A stretch of DNA of 64,000 bases, from contig AP024096.1 of NCBI GenBank assembly GCA_015099395.1, forward strand, positions 3,038,001 to 3,102,000, given 5' to 3'. The position numbers were made by a program, and so were the translations under genes. Every line of letters starts with the position of its first letter. Positions within the stretch are counted from its first letter, which is position 1. Of the stretch, positions 46,774 through 56,250 are shown one piece after another. Source of the stretch: Ktedonobacteria bacterium brp13 (lineage in GTDB: Bacteria; Chloroflexota; Ktedonobacteria; Ktedonobacterales; Ktedonobacteraceae). Below the pieces are notes generated by a model. That model did no database searches and was not told where the DNA came from. It saw nothing but the letters and a program-made list of their open reading frames with translations.

Positions 46774-47014
46774 AACATACTTCCTCTCACTCAAAGTGTT
46801 GAATGATAACTAACAAAGACATATATACGCTCTCGAAACGAGACAACTCACGCCTTCAGGCATTATAATATCCAATATATCCATCACAAAACTGATGGGG
46901 AGACTCAAACGTATTACTGAGTGGAGAAATATGTTGCCAGCCACACAGCGCAACTCTCCATGACCTTCCATCATAATGGAATAGACAACAAAACAAGCGA
47001 GGGAATTTATATTT
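46774..47014. other. Divergent spacer
   Basis: Short AT-rich region between the hydrolase remnant and the aldo/keto reductase; presumed promoter, no gene. Confidence 0.3.
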
Positions 47015-47875
47015 ATGACAATCACAAAGCTACCGTTTGGACGTACAGGTCATATGAGTACCCGAACACTGTTTGGCGCTGCGTCCCTGGGATCAGTTAC
47101 GCAGGCTGAAGCCGATCAGACGCTGGAAGTGTTGCTCAAATACGGTGTCAACCACATTGATGTGGCTGCCAGTTATGGTGATGCAGAATTACGCCTCGCC
47201 CCCTGGCTCACACACCATCGCTCTGATTTCTTTCTGGCGACCAAGACGGGCGAGCGTACTGCGGATAAAGCCAGAGAAGAGCTACACCGCTCATTAGAAC
47301 GTATGCACGTTGACTATATAGATCTATGGCAATTTCACAGTCTAGCCGATCCAATTGAATGGGATATTGCACTCAGTCCAGGTGGTGTGATTGAGGCTGC
47401 CATTGAAGCAAAAAAACAGGGACTGATACGCGCGATCGGTGTTACCGGTCATGGAACACAGATCGCTGCCACCCATCGCCGTAGCCTGGAGCGCTTTGAT
47501 TTTGACTCTGTACTCCTGCCTTGTAACTACGTCACGCTCCAAAATCCCTATTATGCAGAAAACTTCAATGCTATTCTGGAAACATGCCGCCAGCGCAACG
47601 TTGCCGTCCAGACGATTAAATCAATCGCCTATAAACCGTATATGGGAGATCAGCATACACATAGTACCTGGTATGCGCCACTGGTAGAGCAAGCAGACAT
47701 TGATCGTGCCGTCCATTGGGTTCTGGGCCAGCCTGACATCTTTTTGAATACTGTTGGAGATATCCATCTTCTACCGAAGGTACTTGACGCAGCCAGTCGC
47801 TTTGAAAAGAAGACCCCCGATAGCGAAATGGCAGAGATGGTCGCCCGCCTCGGCATGCAACCACTGTTCGTCTAG
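47015..47875 (+). CDS. Aldo/keto reductase
   Basis: A 286-residue NAD(P)H-dependent oxidoreductase, shorter than the reductase at 27286 and from another subgroup. Motifs: [12 protein letters not shown] (catalytic Asp and Tyr), FLATKTGER (Lys), DLWQFHSL (His) and AIGVTGHG. The C-terminal helices are shortened, as in the group near iron-sulfur aldo/keto reductases, but no cysteine cluster is present. GAGGGA lies before the ATG. It stands alone. Confidence 0.88.
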   Translation: MTITKLPFGRTGHMSTRTLFGAASLGSVTQAEADQTLEVLLKYGVNHIDVAASYGDAELRLAPWLTHHRSDFFLATKTGERTADKAREELHRSLERMHVDYIDLWQFHSLADPIEWDIALSPGGVIEAAIEAKKQGLIRAIGVTGHGTQIAATHRRSLERFDFDSVLLPCNYVTLQNPYYAENFNAILETCRQRNVAVQTIKSIAYKPYMGDQHTHSTWYAPLVEQADIDRAVHWVLGQPDIFLNTVGDIHLLPKVLDAASRFEKKTPDSEMAEMVARLGMQPLFV

Positions 47876-47925
47876 AGGGTATCAAGAGCGACAAATAGAC
47901 AGAACAAAGCCGCTATGCGTTCTCT

Positions 47926-48540
47926 GGTAGAGCCGCATTAACCGGTGAAATTGGGAAACCCAAATTTTGTCCAAATTAGCGACATAAAAACTCGGAGCAC
48001 ATTGATAAATAACTTAGACCAAGCAAGCAGTAAATCTCTGTGCATACGAAGCTCCAGTTCTTTTGCCTTTTTACTGCGCTATGATTTGAGGCCCCAAGCG
48101 CATTGACAAAAATATGTCACTAATTTGGACCAAATTTAGGGGAAAAGAAAAACGGTAAATGATCAAAAAATTAGGTAATGCTGCTAATACCTGCCCCCCC
48201 TCTTTGAGGGGGGAAAGTCGCCTTAGCGACAGGGGGGAGTAGAAAGTTAGCAATCGCCCAACAGAAGTTGATACGGATTTAGTAGATAAAAAGTGTTTTT
48301 GACGTAGAGGTATCGTGAGTAGCATAGTTCGAGGATTTACTCCCCCCTGTCGCTGCGGCGACATCCCCCCTCAAAGAGGGAGGCAGGGGTATTACCATCT
48401 TTTTCCTGTTATTTCTTCTTTTTAGTACTGAAAATTTCAGTGTGAAGGTCGTTTCAAAATGCAGTTGCTCAGAAAGGGTCAGAAGATATCAAGAAATGTG
48501 CGCTCACATAAAAAACTTCACCAGTTAGTGTTGCTCTACC
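47926..48540. mobile_element. MITE, second copy, interrupted
   Basis: Same ends and interior as 22029-22454: GGTAGAGCCGCATTAACCGG on the left, and the complement of GGTAGAGCAACACTAACTGG on the right. It again contains two palindromic GC-rich units (about 48190-48240 and 48340-48390). It is longer because a different 184-bp element has inserted near its left end. Removing that gives a length near that of the other copy. Confidence 0.78.
47959..48142. mobile_element. Nested second-family MITE (184 bp)
   Basis: The ends are inverted: CCCAAATTTTGTCCAAATTA then GCGACATA on the left, and on the right the complement of CCCCTAAATTTGGTCCAAAT then TAGTGACATA. It splits the host MITE after GGGAAA; the untouched copy reads GGGAAAGAAAAA, and here extra A residues after the insert suggest a 3-4-base target duplication. 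No coding sequence. Confidence 0.78.
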
Positions 48541-48906
48541 GCATAGATCTGCGGCTGTGCTTTTGAACATGGCTTGTGCGACCTCTTCGGGATCTTGTAC
48601 CAGTTCGTCCCACGTGATGCGCAACGAGATTACATAGCTGAGCAATAAAAGCCCTCTTTTTTGGGGCGAAGGAAAAAGGGGAAAACGGCACTGACCCGAC
48701 GTGGCTTGGTGGTGTGAATGCTTTCTTGACGCCGGGCATGCAACGCGCAGGTGCGGCAATCTGCAATACGAGCCGTATGCCGTATACAACAGACGAAGAG
48801 GGCCATCGCGCTCCAGCCTGCGCTCTTGTGGATAGAGAGGGTGATTGGCAAGACAGGGCAAGTTGCCATCGGGTTGCAGGGGAAAAGGTCGATGAGAAGC
48901 ATTGGC
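48541..48906. other. Intergenic with repeat and no supported gene
   Basis: Contains a copy of the dispersed repeat core at 48609-48650 (CCACGTGATGCGCAACGAGA, then TTACATAGCTGAGCAATAA) that matches 4662-4700 also outside the core. The rest reads open on the minus strand, without recognisable domains. Confidence 0.45.
48609..48650 (+). repeat. Dispersed repeat copy
   Basis: Core plus downstream CATAGCTGAGCAATAA, closely matching CATAGCTGAACAATAA after the left end of the unit at 4653. This shows that the conserved unit extends about 20 bases past the core. Confidence 0.6.
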
Positions 48907-49386
48907 TTAACTGGTAACATGTTGCTTCTCAATGTAGGCATCAAGCGTTTGAGAGGCTTTGCGACGAATGGTTTGTTGCATAAATGGCGTCCAACCAAGC
49001 AAACGCCCACTGATGCCCAGGGCTTGCGCGGCCCATTTCTCGATGTTAAATGTGTCCTGGTGAACAAGTATGCTTCCCTCCTGGAAGCGGAACCGAGCGT
49101 TTACTATGTTATGTACTTTATGGTCTGTGGCGGAATAGGTGTATCGCGCTTCCCAGTGAGCGACCCCTTGCTGTTCGTCTGCCTGGATATCTGCAAAGCT
49201 GATTTCGATGTCTTTGCTACGTCCTATAAGCATGCGCCACATGGCAGCGGCGCGTTCCCCTTTGAGTGTCTGAAAGACAGGATCGGAAAACACGATCTCT
49301 GGATGATAACACGCGACCATACCATCAGTGTCTCTCTGTTGAAAGCACGTATAGAATTTCTTGATTAGTTCTTCGTTCGGATGCAT
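48907..49386 (-). CDS. SnoaL-like/NTF2-fold protein
   Basis: A 159-residue protein with the cone fold of the SnoaL/NTF2 group: MHPNEELIKKFYTCFQQRDT, MVACYHPEIVFSDPVF, then GVAHWEARYTYSATDHKVHN and a final FRFQEGSILVHQDTF. Members are small enzymes (isomerases, cyclases) or binding proteins, so function is open. AAGGAA lies 5 bases before the ATG. A short helical C-terminal tail (QTIRRKASQTLDAYIEK) is extra. Confidence 0.82.
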   Translation of the reverse strand: MHPNEELIKKFYTCFQQRDTDGMVACYHPEIVFSDPVFQTLKGERAAAMWRMLIGRSKDIEISFADIQADEQQGVAHWEARYTYSATDHKVHNIVNARFRFQEGSILVHQDTFNIEKWAAQALGISGRLLGWTPFMQQTIRRKASQTLDAYIEKQHVTS

Positions 49387-49434
49387 ACGATTTCCTTAAA
49401 GCTCCTTTTTGCTCTATTCTAGCAATCTGTTGAG

Positions 49435-49560
49435 TCACAATTGTGCCGCTTGCTCCTCAAACATCCTCTGCTCGTCATCGAGATCGGCTGCCATCTTGTG
49501 CTTGATCCCCATGCCACCTACGGCTTTGATGTCGAGCGGACGCTTCCTGACGAGAATGTG
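49435..49560 (-). pseudogene. Possible C-terminal gene fragment
   Basis: The minus strand reads ILVRKRPLDIKAVGGMGIKH, then KMAADLDDEQRMFEEQAAQL and a stop. The composition is protein-like, but no upstream part or family is recognisable. Low confidence. Confidence 0.25.
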
Positions 49561-50392
49561 TGAAGAGGAAGGCTTTTCTCATTGCTCGCACTGACTGGCT
49601 GCTCCTTTTCCATCGGTCAATGGCGTGGTATCGCCCGTTCAGCTGCTCTCTCCGTCGCTTCAAAGGCTTCACGTTGTCTCAATGTCGGCGCAGAATGAGG
49701 TCTTTCGTGTTTATCGGGTCCTTCCTGCTCAGGCGGATCGCGTTCCTCTCAATGGCCATAAAGCCGTTTCTACCTGTCTCTTATCTCATTTTACGCTGAT
49801 TATCCCTCCATGTATAGAGGGAAAAAGGGAAAGTTTGCTTGCTTGCAGCATGTAAGAGATGACGCGCAATGAAGATTGTACGAAGGTTTGGCTCTCTCCA
49901 CGGGATGCACAACGAGATGCACATTTCGCTGAAATGGCTCCACAGGCTCGTTCCATACACTCGCTTTTTCTGGTAGGAACGCAAAAATCCCTCTGCCTTC
50001 AGGAAACCGGAGAGTGTTGAAGGATGCTCTCAAGCCAATTTACTGCTGAGATAAATCTCGTTGCGCATCCCGTGGGTTCGTCAAAGCTATGTTGACCATG
50101 GATAATACAAAAAGATACTATGCATAATATAGAACTCCAGTTCATTGACTTTACGTTAAATACCGGTATACTTAACTCTATCTCCTCTTAGTGCTTTTCT
50201 GTACATCGTGAACTCTTGCAGCAGTATATGCATATGCACAGATATGGACGACATGGACCTCGTGCATGGTTGCGTCTGCACACATGGCGCACTATCCGCA
50301 CCATTACACAACACCCTACTATTCACCTCGCGCCGACTGTTGTACACCATTCGTCCTCCCTGGTGGGGATAGAGAGGATTATTGTAATCATC
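49561..50392. other. Intergenic with MITE-like unit
   Basis: About 830 bases without a supported gene. The only clear content is the inverted-repeat unit at 49898-50076. Confidence 0.4.
49898..50076. mobile_element. Short MITE-like unit (179 bp)
   Basis: CCACGGGATGCACAACGAGA at the left faces ATCTCGTTGCGCATCCCGTGG at the right, an inverted pair with one change. The arrangement is the same as at 4653-4967 with a shorter unrelated interior. No gene and no clear target duplication. Confidence 0.5.
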
Positions 50393-51022
50393 ATGCCAAA
50401 CTATGACAACGACGATCTACAACCATTCATAGATAGTGTCGTACAGAGTCAGCAGTTGCTGCCCAAAACGGATGGGATACTGAAGATGTCTAATGAAATA
50501 GAGAAGATGGTCGGCGATGCACAAATCAAGGCACTGAATCTTATTGGGGAGGCAGTAAGACTTCATAAGAGAGGCGTACTTCTCACCATTGCCTATGATA
50601 GATTGGAGGAGTACGCGGAAAAATACGCCCAGGACTACATAGAAAAGATGCTCTCAGGCCATTATAGTGGAATTGACCAATACGCAAAAATCAAACAAAC
50701 CTATGTAGATGAATTTCTCCAACAATGCAAAAGTGAGATAGAAGGCAGTGAAGTCCAGGGTAGACTGGCTTCAGAGAAAGACATAAGGCTATTTAATCTG
50801 GCAAAAGATGATCATAAGGCCAGGGAAGCTTCGCCACTTTCAGCATACGGTATTAGTGTTCTTGCTGCATTGCGAGCAGCCCAGGCGGAGAACAAACCTC
50901 TATCCGAGGCGTGCAATCACATTGATTTAATCGAGCCTGTAGCAAAAAAATATCAAGAATACTACACCAACACCAATCAAAGTAAGGAGGTGATCTGGCC
51001 TCCTGTCCAGAATCCGTTTTGA
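50393..51022 (+). CDS. Hypothetical protein, mostly helical
   Basis: About 209 residues from the ATG at 50393 (MPNYDNDDLQPFIDSVV); the open frame extends 59 codons upstream but with unlikely composition. GAGAGGA lies about 15 bases before. It is mostly charged helices (NEIEKMVGDAQIKALNLIGE, YDRLEEYAEKYAQDYIEKML) with no membrane segment or known motif. Near its 3' end the codons for KEVI read AAGGAGGTGATC, a complete match to the anti-ribosome-site of 16S RNA, which could start translation of a short membrane peptide downstream. Function unknown. Confidence 0.6.
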   Translation: MPNYDNDDLQPFIDSVVQSQQLLPKTDGILKMSNEIEKMVGDAQIKALNLIGEAVRLHKRGVLLTIAYDRLEEYAEKYAQDYIEKMLSGHYSGIDQYAKIKQTYVDEFLQQCKSEIEGSEVQGRLASEKDIRLFNLAKDDHKAREASPLSAYGISVLAALRAAQAENKPLSEACNHIDLIEPVAKKYQEYYTNTNQSKEVIWPPVQNPF

Positions 51023-51176
51023 GGAAAACGGAAGAGAAAAATCAATACACCTACCACAGCGGCTCTCGTTACCCTGGTGGGTTAAAACTACCAGTATTTT
51101 CGTTTTGTTGTTTGTTGTGGTCGGGTTGGCTGTATTGGTATTAGCTGTCATACACACACGGGCCTTCCATCAATAA
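51003..51176 (+). CDS. Possible small single-span membrane protein, non-canonical start
   Basis: This frame overlaps the end of the previous gene and encodes about 57 residues: a basic N-terminus, PWWVKTTS, then the hydrophobic run IFVLLFVVVGLAVLVLAVI and a short tail. A perfect 12-base ribosome site (50984-50995) stands 7 bases before a CTG at 51003. There is no ATG, GTG or TTG in frame. It is a plausible but unproven gene. Confidence 0.28.
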   Translation: MSRIRFEENGREKSIHLPQRLSLPWWVKTTSIFVLLFVVVGLAVLVLAVIHTRAFHQ

Positions 51177-51213
51177 TAGTACTGGCGCATAGCGCCTGCA
51201 CGCTGTGCAGGCG

Positions 51214-52086
51214 CTATGCGCGACAGCCCTGGGGACAGGTGAAAGGAGTGTGTTCGGAGAGACAATCAGGGCAGCAGATCAAGTGGCGATGGCAGGCATC
51301 ATTGGTGCAGTTGATATACTGTTCCGACGGCTGGTCACAGTACACGCAACGACCCACAATCTCATGCTCTGGCTCGCGGTCGGTGGCAAAATCCATCAGG
51401 ATACGGTTATCGAAGACATACAGCTTGCCTTTAAAATGCTGGTTGGGATACTTCTCCATGTAGGTCACGATCCCATCTTTCAGCTGATAGACATCCTGCA
51501 TACCATTCTTCAGCAACAGGCCCGTAGCCTTCTCGCAGCGCACACCACCGGTACAGACCGTCACCACAGGAGCATCCGTCAACTTCTGCAATTCTGGCAG
51601 CACAGTTGGCAGATCGCGGAAATTCTCGATAGCGGGCAGGATCGCATTCTCGAAATGCCCACTTTTATGCTCATAATCATTGCGCATATCGACCAGATAA
51701 AATTTCTTTCCGCTCTCATACCACTCATGCAACTCGTCCGCCGAAAGATACTTGCCAGTCTGCTGCGTAGGATGCACGTCCCACTCCGCCACACTATTAC
51801 TGATAATATCGGCACGCACCTTCACCGACAACGAAGGAAAGGCCTCACCGCTCCCCTCGCTGCGCTTATAAGGAATGTCCCGAAACGCCGGATACTCATT
51901 CATCGCGCGGACATACTGATTGATCTTAGCGACCGGCCCCTCAACCGTGCCATTGATACCTTCCGCAGCAATAATGATACGCCCCTTCAAATCCAGCAAC
52001 TGACAAAGCGCCCGCTGCCACAGCTTCACCGCATCTGGATCGGCGACCTCAACATATTTGTAGTACAACAAAATCTGATAATTCAT
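51214..52086 (-). CDS. trhO: tRNA uridine(34) hydroxylase TrhO (rhodanese-type)
   Basis: About 290 residues from the ATG at 52086 (MNYQILLYYKYVEV); the frame opens earlier without support. It hydroxylates uridine 34 in certain tRNAs. The N-terminal acylphosphatase-like domain has LKGRIIIAAEGINGTVEG. The rhodanese domain has the active-site Cys in VCTGGVRCEKATGLL. The C-terminus is Cys-rich (CVYCDQPSEQYINC, CCPDC), as in the family. No ribosome site precedes the ATG, but TATACT lies 5 bases before it, so the message might be leaderless. The next gene upstream ends 62 bases before. Confidence 0.92.
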   Translation of the reverse strand: MNYQILLYYKYVEVADPDAVKLWQRALCQLLDLKGRIIIAAEGINGTVEGPVAKINQYVRAMNEYPAFRDIPYKRSEGSGEAFPSLSVKVRADIISNSVAEWDVHPTQQTGKYLSADELHEWYESGKKFYLVDMRNDYEHKSGHFENAILPAIENFRDLPTVLPELQKLTDAPVVTVCTGGVRCEKATGLLLKNGMQDVYQLKDGIVTYMEKYPNQHFKGKLYVFDNRILMDFATDREPEHEIVGRCVYCDQPSEQYINCTNDACHRHLICCPDCLSEHTPFTCPQGCRA

Positions 52087-52148
52087 ACTGAAAGTATAAC
52101 AAAACGCAACCAAAAGTGCAGCATTTTGTGGCCTTGATGGCAATGCAC

Positions 52149-54152
52149 TCAAGTTTTCGGATAAGTAGTAAGGCGAATGGCCGCAATAACTGGATCAGGA
52201 CGGTGCTCAGACCAACGAATTTCAGCTTTCCGCAGATTGTTCACGCTATTGATCAGAGCTATGTGCGTAAAGGCTTGCGGATAATTGCCCAGAGCCATTC
52301 CGTTCTGAGCATTGATCTCCTCGGAGAAGAGACCCAGGCGACTGGCATACTTGAGCAGACGCTCGAAAAGCGCACGAGCTTCATCAACACGGCCCTGCAT
52401 CGCCAGATTGTCGACCAGCCAGAAGGTACATGTGGTAAATGTTCCCTCTCCACCTGACAGGCCATCCTCGGAAAGGTACCGATAGACAAAGCCATGCTTG
52501 TCCGTCAACTTCTCAATAATGCGATCAACGGTTGAGAGCATGCGTGGATCGTCAGGCGCAATAAAGCCAACCAGCGGCAGCAAGAGATTTGCGGCATCGA
52601 GCGTTGTGTCGCCGTATGACTGCGTGAAAGCACCGACGCTTGTATTGTAACCTCGCGCCAGGATATCGGCCCGGATCTGGTCTCGTACGGCCATCCAACG
52701 GGGAAGATCAGCCTCCAGGTTGAGTTGTTCGGCAGCGCGAATCCCGCGATCCAGAGCAACCCAGCACATCACCTTTGAATAGACAAAATGCCGTGGGTCA
52801 CCGCGCATCTCCCAGATGCCATAATCAGGCTGCTGCCAGTGGGTACAGACATAGTCAACAAGCGAGCGCATCATCGCCCACAGTGGACCTTCCAACGTTT
52901 CACCGTAGCGCTCAAAGCCACCCTGACGACGATATAGATGGATGCAGTCCAGAACCTCACCAAACACATCCATTTGCTTCTGCTTCGCCGCACCATTCCC
53001 AATGCGCACGGGGCTGGCCCCAGCATAGCCGCTCAGATGAGGCAGTTCTTGCTCGGTCAACTCACGCTCGCCACGGATGCCGTACATGATCTGCAAATCC
53101 TCGCCATCGGCAAATGAGAGACGACGCAACCAGTGGGTAAAAGCGTGAGCCTCTTCTGTAAAGCCCAGGATGTTGAACGCATAAAGCGTAAAGGTGGCAT
53201 CACGTAACCAGGTAAACCGATAGTCCCAGTTGCGCACACCACCCATATCCTCAGGCAGTGAGGTAGTCGGTGCCGCTACGATCGCTCCCGTGGGAGCATA
53301 GGTCATCAACTTGAGAGCGAGAGCACTACGCTCCACCCAGTGCGCATATGGCCCCAGGCAGGTGCATGTGGCACAACTGGCAAGCCATGTGCGCCAGCAG
53401 TGCAGGGTATGTGCTAGCTCCGCATCAAAGTTGCGTTGGGGCAGTTCATTCTCCACGAGCCGACGAGCAGCCTGGACGGTACGCCCTATGCCAATGACAA
53501 AGCATAAGCGCTCGCCCTCACGCAAGAGAAACTGTGCCTGAATGGTTGGGTGCCACTCTTCTGGCTCTTGTACTACCTCCAGCGCAAATGATGGCAACAG
53601 ATGAGCGCCAACAACAGCCAGGGCCACATGTTGCTGTCCGCCGGAAATGAGCGCCCCCAACTGATTGGGCGCAAGGGATACCTCGCTGGGTGCAGCGGCA
53701 TAATTTGGGCTCACCTTGAGCTTCATCGTGATCGACATTTTACCGTGCGTGCATTCAATAATACGCACCAGGCTATGACAGGAGCCATCCTCCTGCGCAC
53801 AGGTATTATTATCCATGCCTTTATATGGCCAGGCGCTCAACGTTTCTACCGGCATAAAATCGGTGAGCACCGCTTCGCCAGCAATGCTGGCGAAGCGAGT
53901 TTGCAGAACATTACTCTTGCTCAGATAGTCCTGTGATCCAACAAGAGAGCTATCTGTCGGCGCAATCTGGAAGTAGCCACCGCGCTCTGCATCTAGCAAG
54001 CGACAAAAGATGGCCGGGCTATCGAAGTCCGGTAGACTTCCCCAGTCTACAGACCCTTCCGTTGATACCAGGACCACCGAATGGCAATCACCGATGACGC
54101 CATATGAGTTGATCGGTGGATATGTTTGGTAAAGCTCGTTAGCCCTATCCAT
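52149..54152 (-). CDS. GH15 family glycoside hydrolase (glucoamylase/trehalase-like)
   Basis: A 667-residue cytosolic enzyme. The N-terminal beta-sandwich begins YPPINSYGVIGDCHSVVLVS and has DFDSPAIFCRLLDAERGGYF. The (alpha/alpha)6 barrel has EDMGGVRNWDYRFTWLRDAT, YRRQGGFERYGE, IWEMRGDPRHFVYSKVMCWV and late SEEINAQNGMALGNYPQAFTH with the catalytic Glu residues. These are the marks of bacterial GH15 enzymes that cut alpha-1,4 glucans or trehalose; the exact substrate is not readable. Its start overlaps the preceding membrane gene by 8 bases, so translation is probably coupled. Confidence 0.93.
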   Translation of the reverse strand: MDRANELYQTYPPINSYGVIGDCHSVVLVSTEGSVDWGSLPDFDSPAIFCRLLDAERGGYFQIAPTDSSLVGSQDYLSKSNVLQTRFASIAGEAVLTDFMPVETLSAWPYKGMDNNTCAQEDGSCHSLVRIIECTHGKMSITMKLKVSPNYAAAPSEVSLAPNQLGALISGGQQHVALAVVGAHLLPSFALEVVQEPEEWHPTIQAQFLLREGERLCFVIGIGRTVQAARRLVENELPQRNFDAELAHTLHCWRTWLASCATCTCLGPYAHWVERSALALKLMTYAPTGAIVAAPTTSLPEDMGGVRNWDYRFTWLRDATFTLYAFNILGFTEEAHAFTHWLRRLSFADGEDLQIMYGIRGERELTEQELPHLSGYAGASPVRIGNGAAKQKQMDVFGEVLDCIHLYRRQGGFERYGETLEGPLWAMMRSLVDYVCTHWQQPDYGIWEMRGDPRHFVYSKVMCWVALDRGIRAAEQLNLEADLPRWMAVRDQIRADILARGYNTSVGAFTQSYGDTTLDAANLLLPLVGFIAPDDPRMLSTVDRIIEKLTDKHGFVYRYLSEDGLSGGEGTFTTCTFWLVDNLAMQGRVDEARALFERLLKYASRLGLFSEEINAQNGMALGNYPQAFTHIALINSVNNLRKAEIRWSEHRPDPVIAAIRLTTYPKT

Positions 54153-55317
54153 TCTGCACCACTTCTTTCTTTACACTATGGGACTCTTCGTCTGAACCTG
54201 CGCTGTCACGCACCTTCTGACTAGCAGATCTTCCGACAACAAGTACCAGGAATGCTCCAACCAGAATCAGGGCAGATGCCGGAGCGGCCCCTCCAACGGA
54301 GAATAGCGGAGCGTGGCCTGAGAGGAAGGAGCGCTCACCGTAGATGAAGAACACTATCGCCATCACGTAGAGCAGTTTACTGATTATCCGATAGCCGACG
54401 TCGTTGTATCTTTGCGAAACAGCTATCTTGAAGGCTCCACGTATCACCAGAAGCAAGAGTACAGCCGCTATCCAGAGCATAAACCCAGCCACATTCCCCA
54501 CTGGCCCCACCTGATAGCCGTTTACTCCCAATGTCAAGTTGGCATAGCTCCCGTACAACATGATCGCTAAACCAAGAACAAGCAGGATCTCTGTTAGCAG
54601 CACACGAGGGAATCTGGCAAAGCCCTTCCAGGTCTCTAACCGTGCTTTGACGCCTTCACGTCCCATAAGAAGAAACATGCCGGGGACCGTAATCCCTAAA
54701 AAGCTGATCCAATTCCACTGAGGAGGTTTGAGTGCCACTCCCGCTAGTTGCCCAAACGCAATCGCCATCAGGATGGTTCCAACAATCAGGATGACACCAT
54801 CACGGAGCATGAGCGGAAACGTGATGTGCCCTAGTGGGCGAGCAGGCTTGGAGGCCCCCGATAAGGCCAGCCCACCAGCACCAAAGAACAGGCCCACCAG
54901 GACAGTGATGAACTGAGCGAGGGCGATTGCTTGAGAAGCGTAGCCCAGGTGAAAAGCTGTCATGGCGAAGCCAAAGTAGAAAAATGCATTGGCAAGAGCG
55001 GCGTCACCGGAAAGTATCCCTACACCACGAGACATATACTTTTTACTCAAAATCGTGCGCCATAGCAGAATGGCAGCGTGGAGCATGCCAAAGCTGAAAA
55101 CAATCTCGAACACCTTGAAGATTATGCTCAGGCTGACAACAACAGTGCCTCCATTGAAGAGTATGCTCGTCGGAGTAAGGAGGGCCAGGACCACCATGAC
55201 GATGCCGATAATGGTAAACGCAGACGCGCTTACAATGCTATACCCCTTTACAAGGTTATTCGCCGGGGAAGCAACAGATGCATGTTCTGTTGCCTCGATT
55301 GAGAATGCTTTATTCAC
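54145..55317 (-). CDS. Multispan membrane protein of unknown function
   Basis: About 390 residues from the GTG at 55317, which has AAAGGAG 7 bases before; the frame stays open to 55449 without support. About ten hydrophobic segments, for example FTIIGIVMVVLALLT and VLLTEILLVLGLAIMLYGSY, and a polar C-terminal tail. It matches no transporter family that I know. It is co-transcribed and overlaps with the GH15 gene, so a link to carbohydrate metabolism or osmotic stress is possible. Confidence 0.75.
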   Translation of the reverse strand: MNKAFSIEATEHASVASPANNLVKGYSIVSASAFTIIGIVMVVLALLTPTSILFNGGTVVVSLSIIFKVFEIVFSFGMLHAAILLWRTILSKKYMSRGVGILSGDAALANAFFYFGFAMTAFHLGYASQAIALAQFITVLVGLFFGAGGLALSGASKPARPLGHITFPLMLRDGVILIVGTILMAIAFGQLAGVALKPPQWNWISFLGITVPGMFLLMGREGVKARLETWKGFARFPRVLLTEILLVLGLAIMLYGSYANLTLGVNGYQVGPVGNVAGFMLWIAAVLLLLVIRGAFKIAVSQRYNDVGYRIISKLLYVMAIVFFIYGERSFLSGHAPLFSVGGAAPASALILVGAFLVLVVGRSASQKVRDSAGSDEESHSVKKEVVQNG

Positions 55318-55721
55318 TGAAATTCTCCTTTGCCTTCTTGGACTGATAGTGCCCATAGTATCGTCGGAAGATGCTGTGAGAGCCAGTGAGAGCCAATGGT
55401 TCCATGGTCTGATTGTCCAGGCACATCTCCCTGTCTGTTTGTCCTTCACCTACACAGACTATTTTTCGAGAGAAATATTCCCTCTATAATCACCAAAAAA
55501 AAATAAAACTCTACATTATAAATACAAGTGAAAACAAAAATGTTGTACTCTTATTTGTAGAATAAATACACAGCAAGAATGTGAGACGCTACTGGCTCAT
55601 CTGCAAACGAGCACCAGACCGGATGGAAATAGTTGAGTGGCAGGAAACTTCGGCACCTGGAGGGCGGGAATAGAAACCGCGAAAAATCAGTCTCTTCTAG
55701 TGGAGGATGAAAGGAGAGGAA
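55318..55721. other. Divergent promoter region
   Basis: About 400 bases between the membrane-protein gene and the sigma factor gene. The centre (55480-55570) is very AT-rich, with long A runs. No gene. Confidence 0.4.
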
Positions 55722-56249
55722 GTGCAAGAGCGCGATCAACGCTTACGTTTTGAACAACTCATCCTACCGCATCTGGATGCGGCATACAATCTGGCTCGCT
55801 GGCTAACACATAATGATCAGGATGCGCAAGATGTAGTGCAGGAAGCGTACTTGCGAGCCTTTCGGTTTTTTCACGGTTTTCGTGGTGGAGATAGTCGCGC
55901 CTGGCTGCTGACCATTGTGCGCAATACCTGTTACAGCTGGCTGCAACAACGCCAGACAGATGAATTGACAGTACCTTTTCAGGAAGAACTCCATGATGTG
56001 GGAACTGAGGCCCTGGATCCAGAAGTACTGCATTTGCATAGTAGCGATCAGCAGAGGCTCAGAGAGGCCCTGGAAACGTTACCTGTAGAATTTCGTGAAG
56101 TAATCATTCTACGCGAACTAGAAGAATTATCATACAAGGAGATTAGTGGCATTGCGCATGTGCCCATGGGGACAGTGATGTCTCGCCTGGCACGCGGGCG
56201 TAAATGGCTTCAGCGCTATCTCACTGCTCACATGAATGAAGAGGAATGA
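55722..56249 (+). CDS. ECF sigma factor
   Basis: About 175 residues. I start it at the GTG at 55722, behind AAAGGAG; an ATG at 55707 also exists, but GGAGG abuts it directly. Region 2: ILPHLDAAYNLARWL, DAQDVVQEAYLRAF and SRAWLLTIVRNTCYSWL. Region 4: ALETLPVEFREVIILRELEE, LSYKEISGIAHVPMGTVMSR and LARGRKWL. The linker is short, as in ECF sigma factors. It precedes an anti-sigma gene by one base and will be held inactive by it. Confidence 0.92.
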   Translation: MQERDQRLRFEQLILPHLDAAYNLARWLTHNDQDAQDVVQEAYLRAFRFFHGFRGGDSRAWLLTIVRNTCYSWLQQRQTDELTVPFQEELHDVGTEALDPEVLHLHSSDQQRLREALETLPVEFREVIILRELEELSYKEISGIAHVPMGTVMSRLARGRKWLQRYLTAHMNEEE

Positions 56250-56250
56250 T

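Noticed and set aside
48541..48906. A 130-codon minus-strand frame and its overlapping neighbours
   Set aside because: They run through the dispersed repeat and the MITE end, share no protein-like conservation and have no ribosome site.
50984..50995. AAGGAGGTGATC as a trace of a 16S rRNA gene end
   Set aside because: Only the short motif matches; surrounding sequence codes for protein and no rRNA helix is present.
51205..52137. 310-codon plus-strand frame
   Set aside because: Exact antisense of trhO, whose protein is well recognised.
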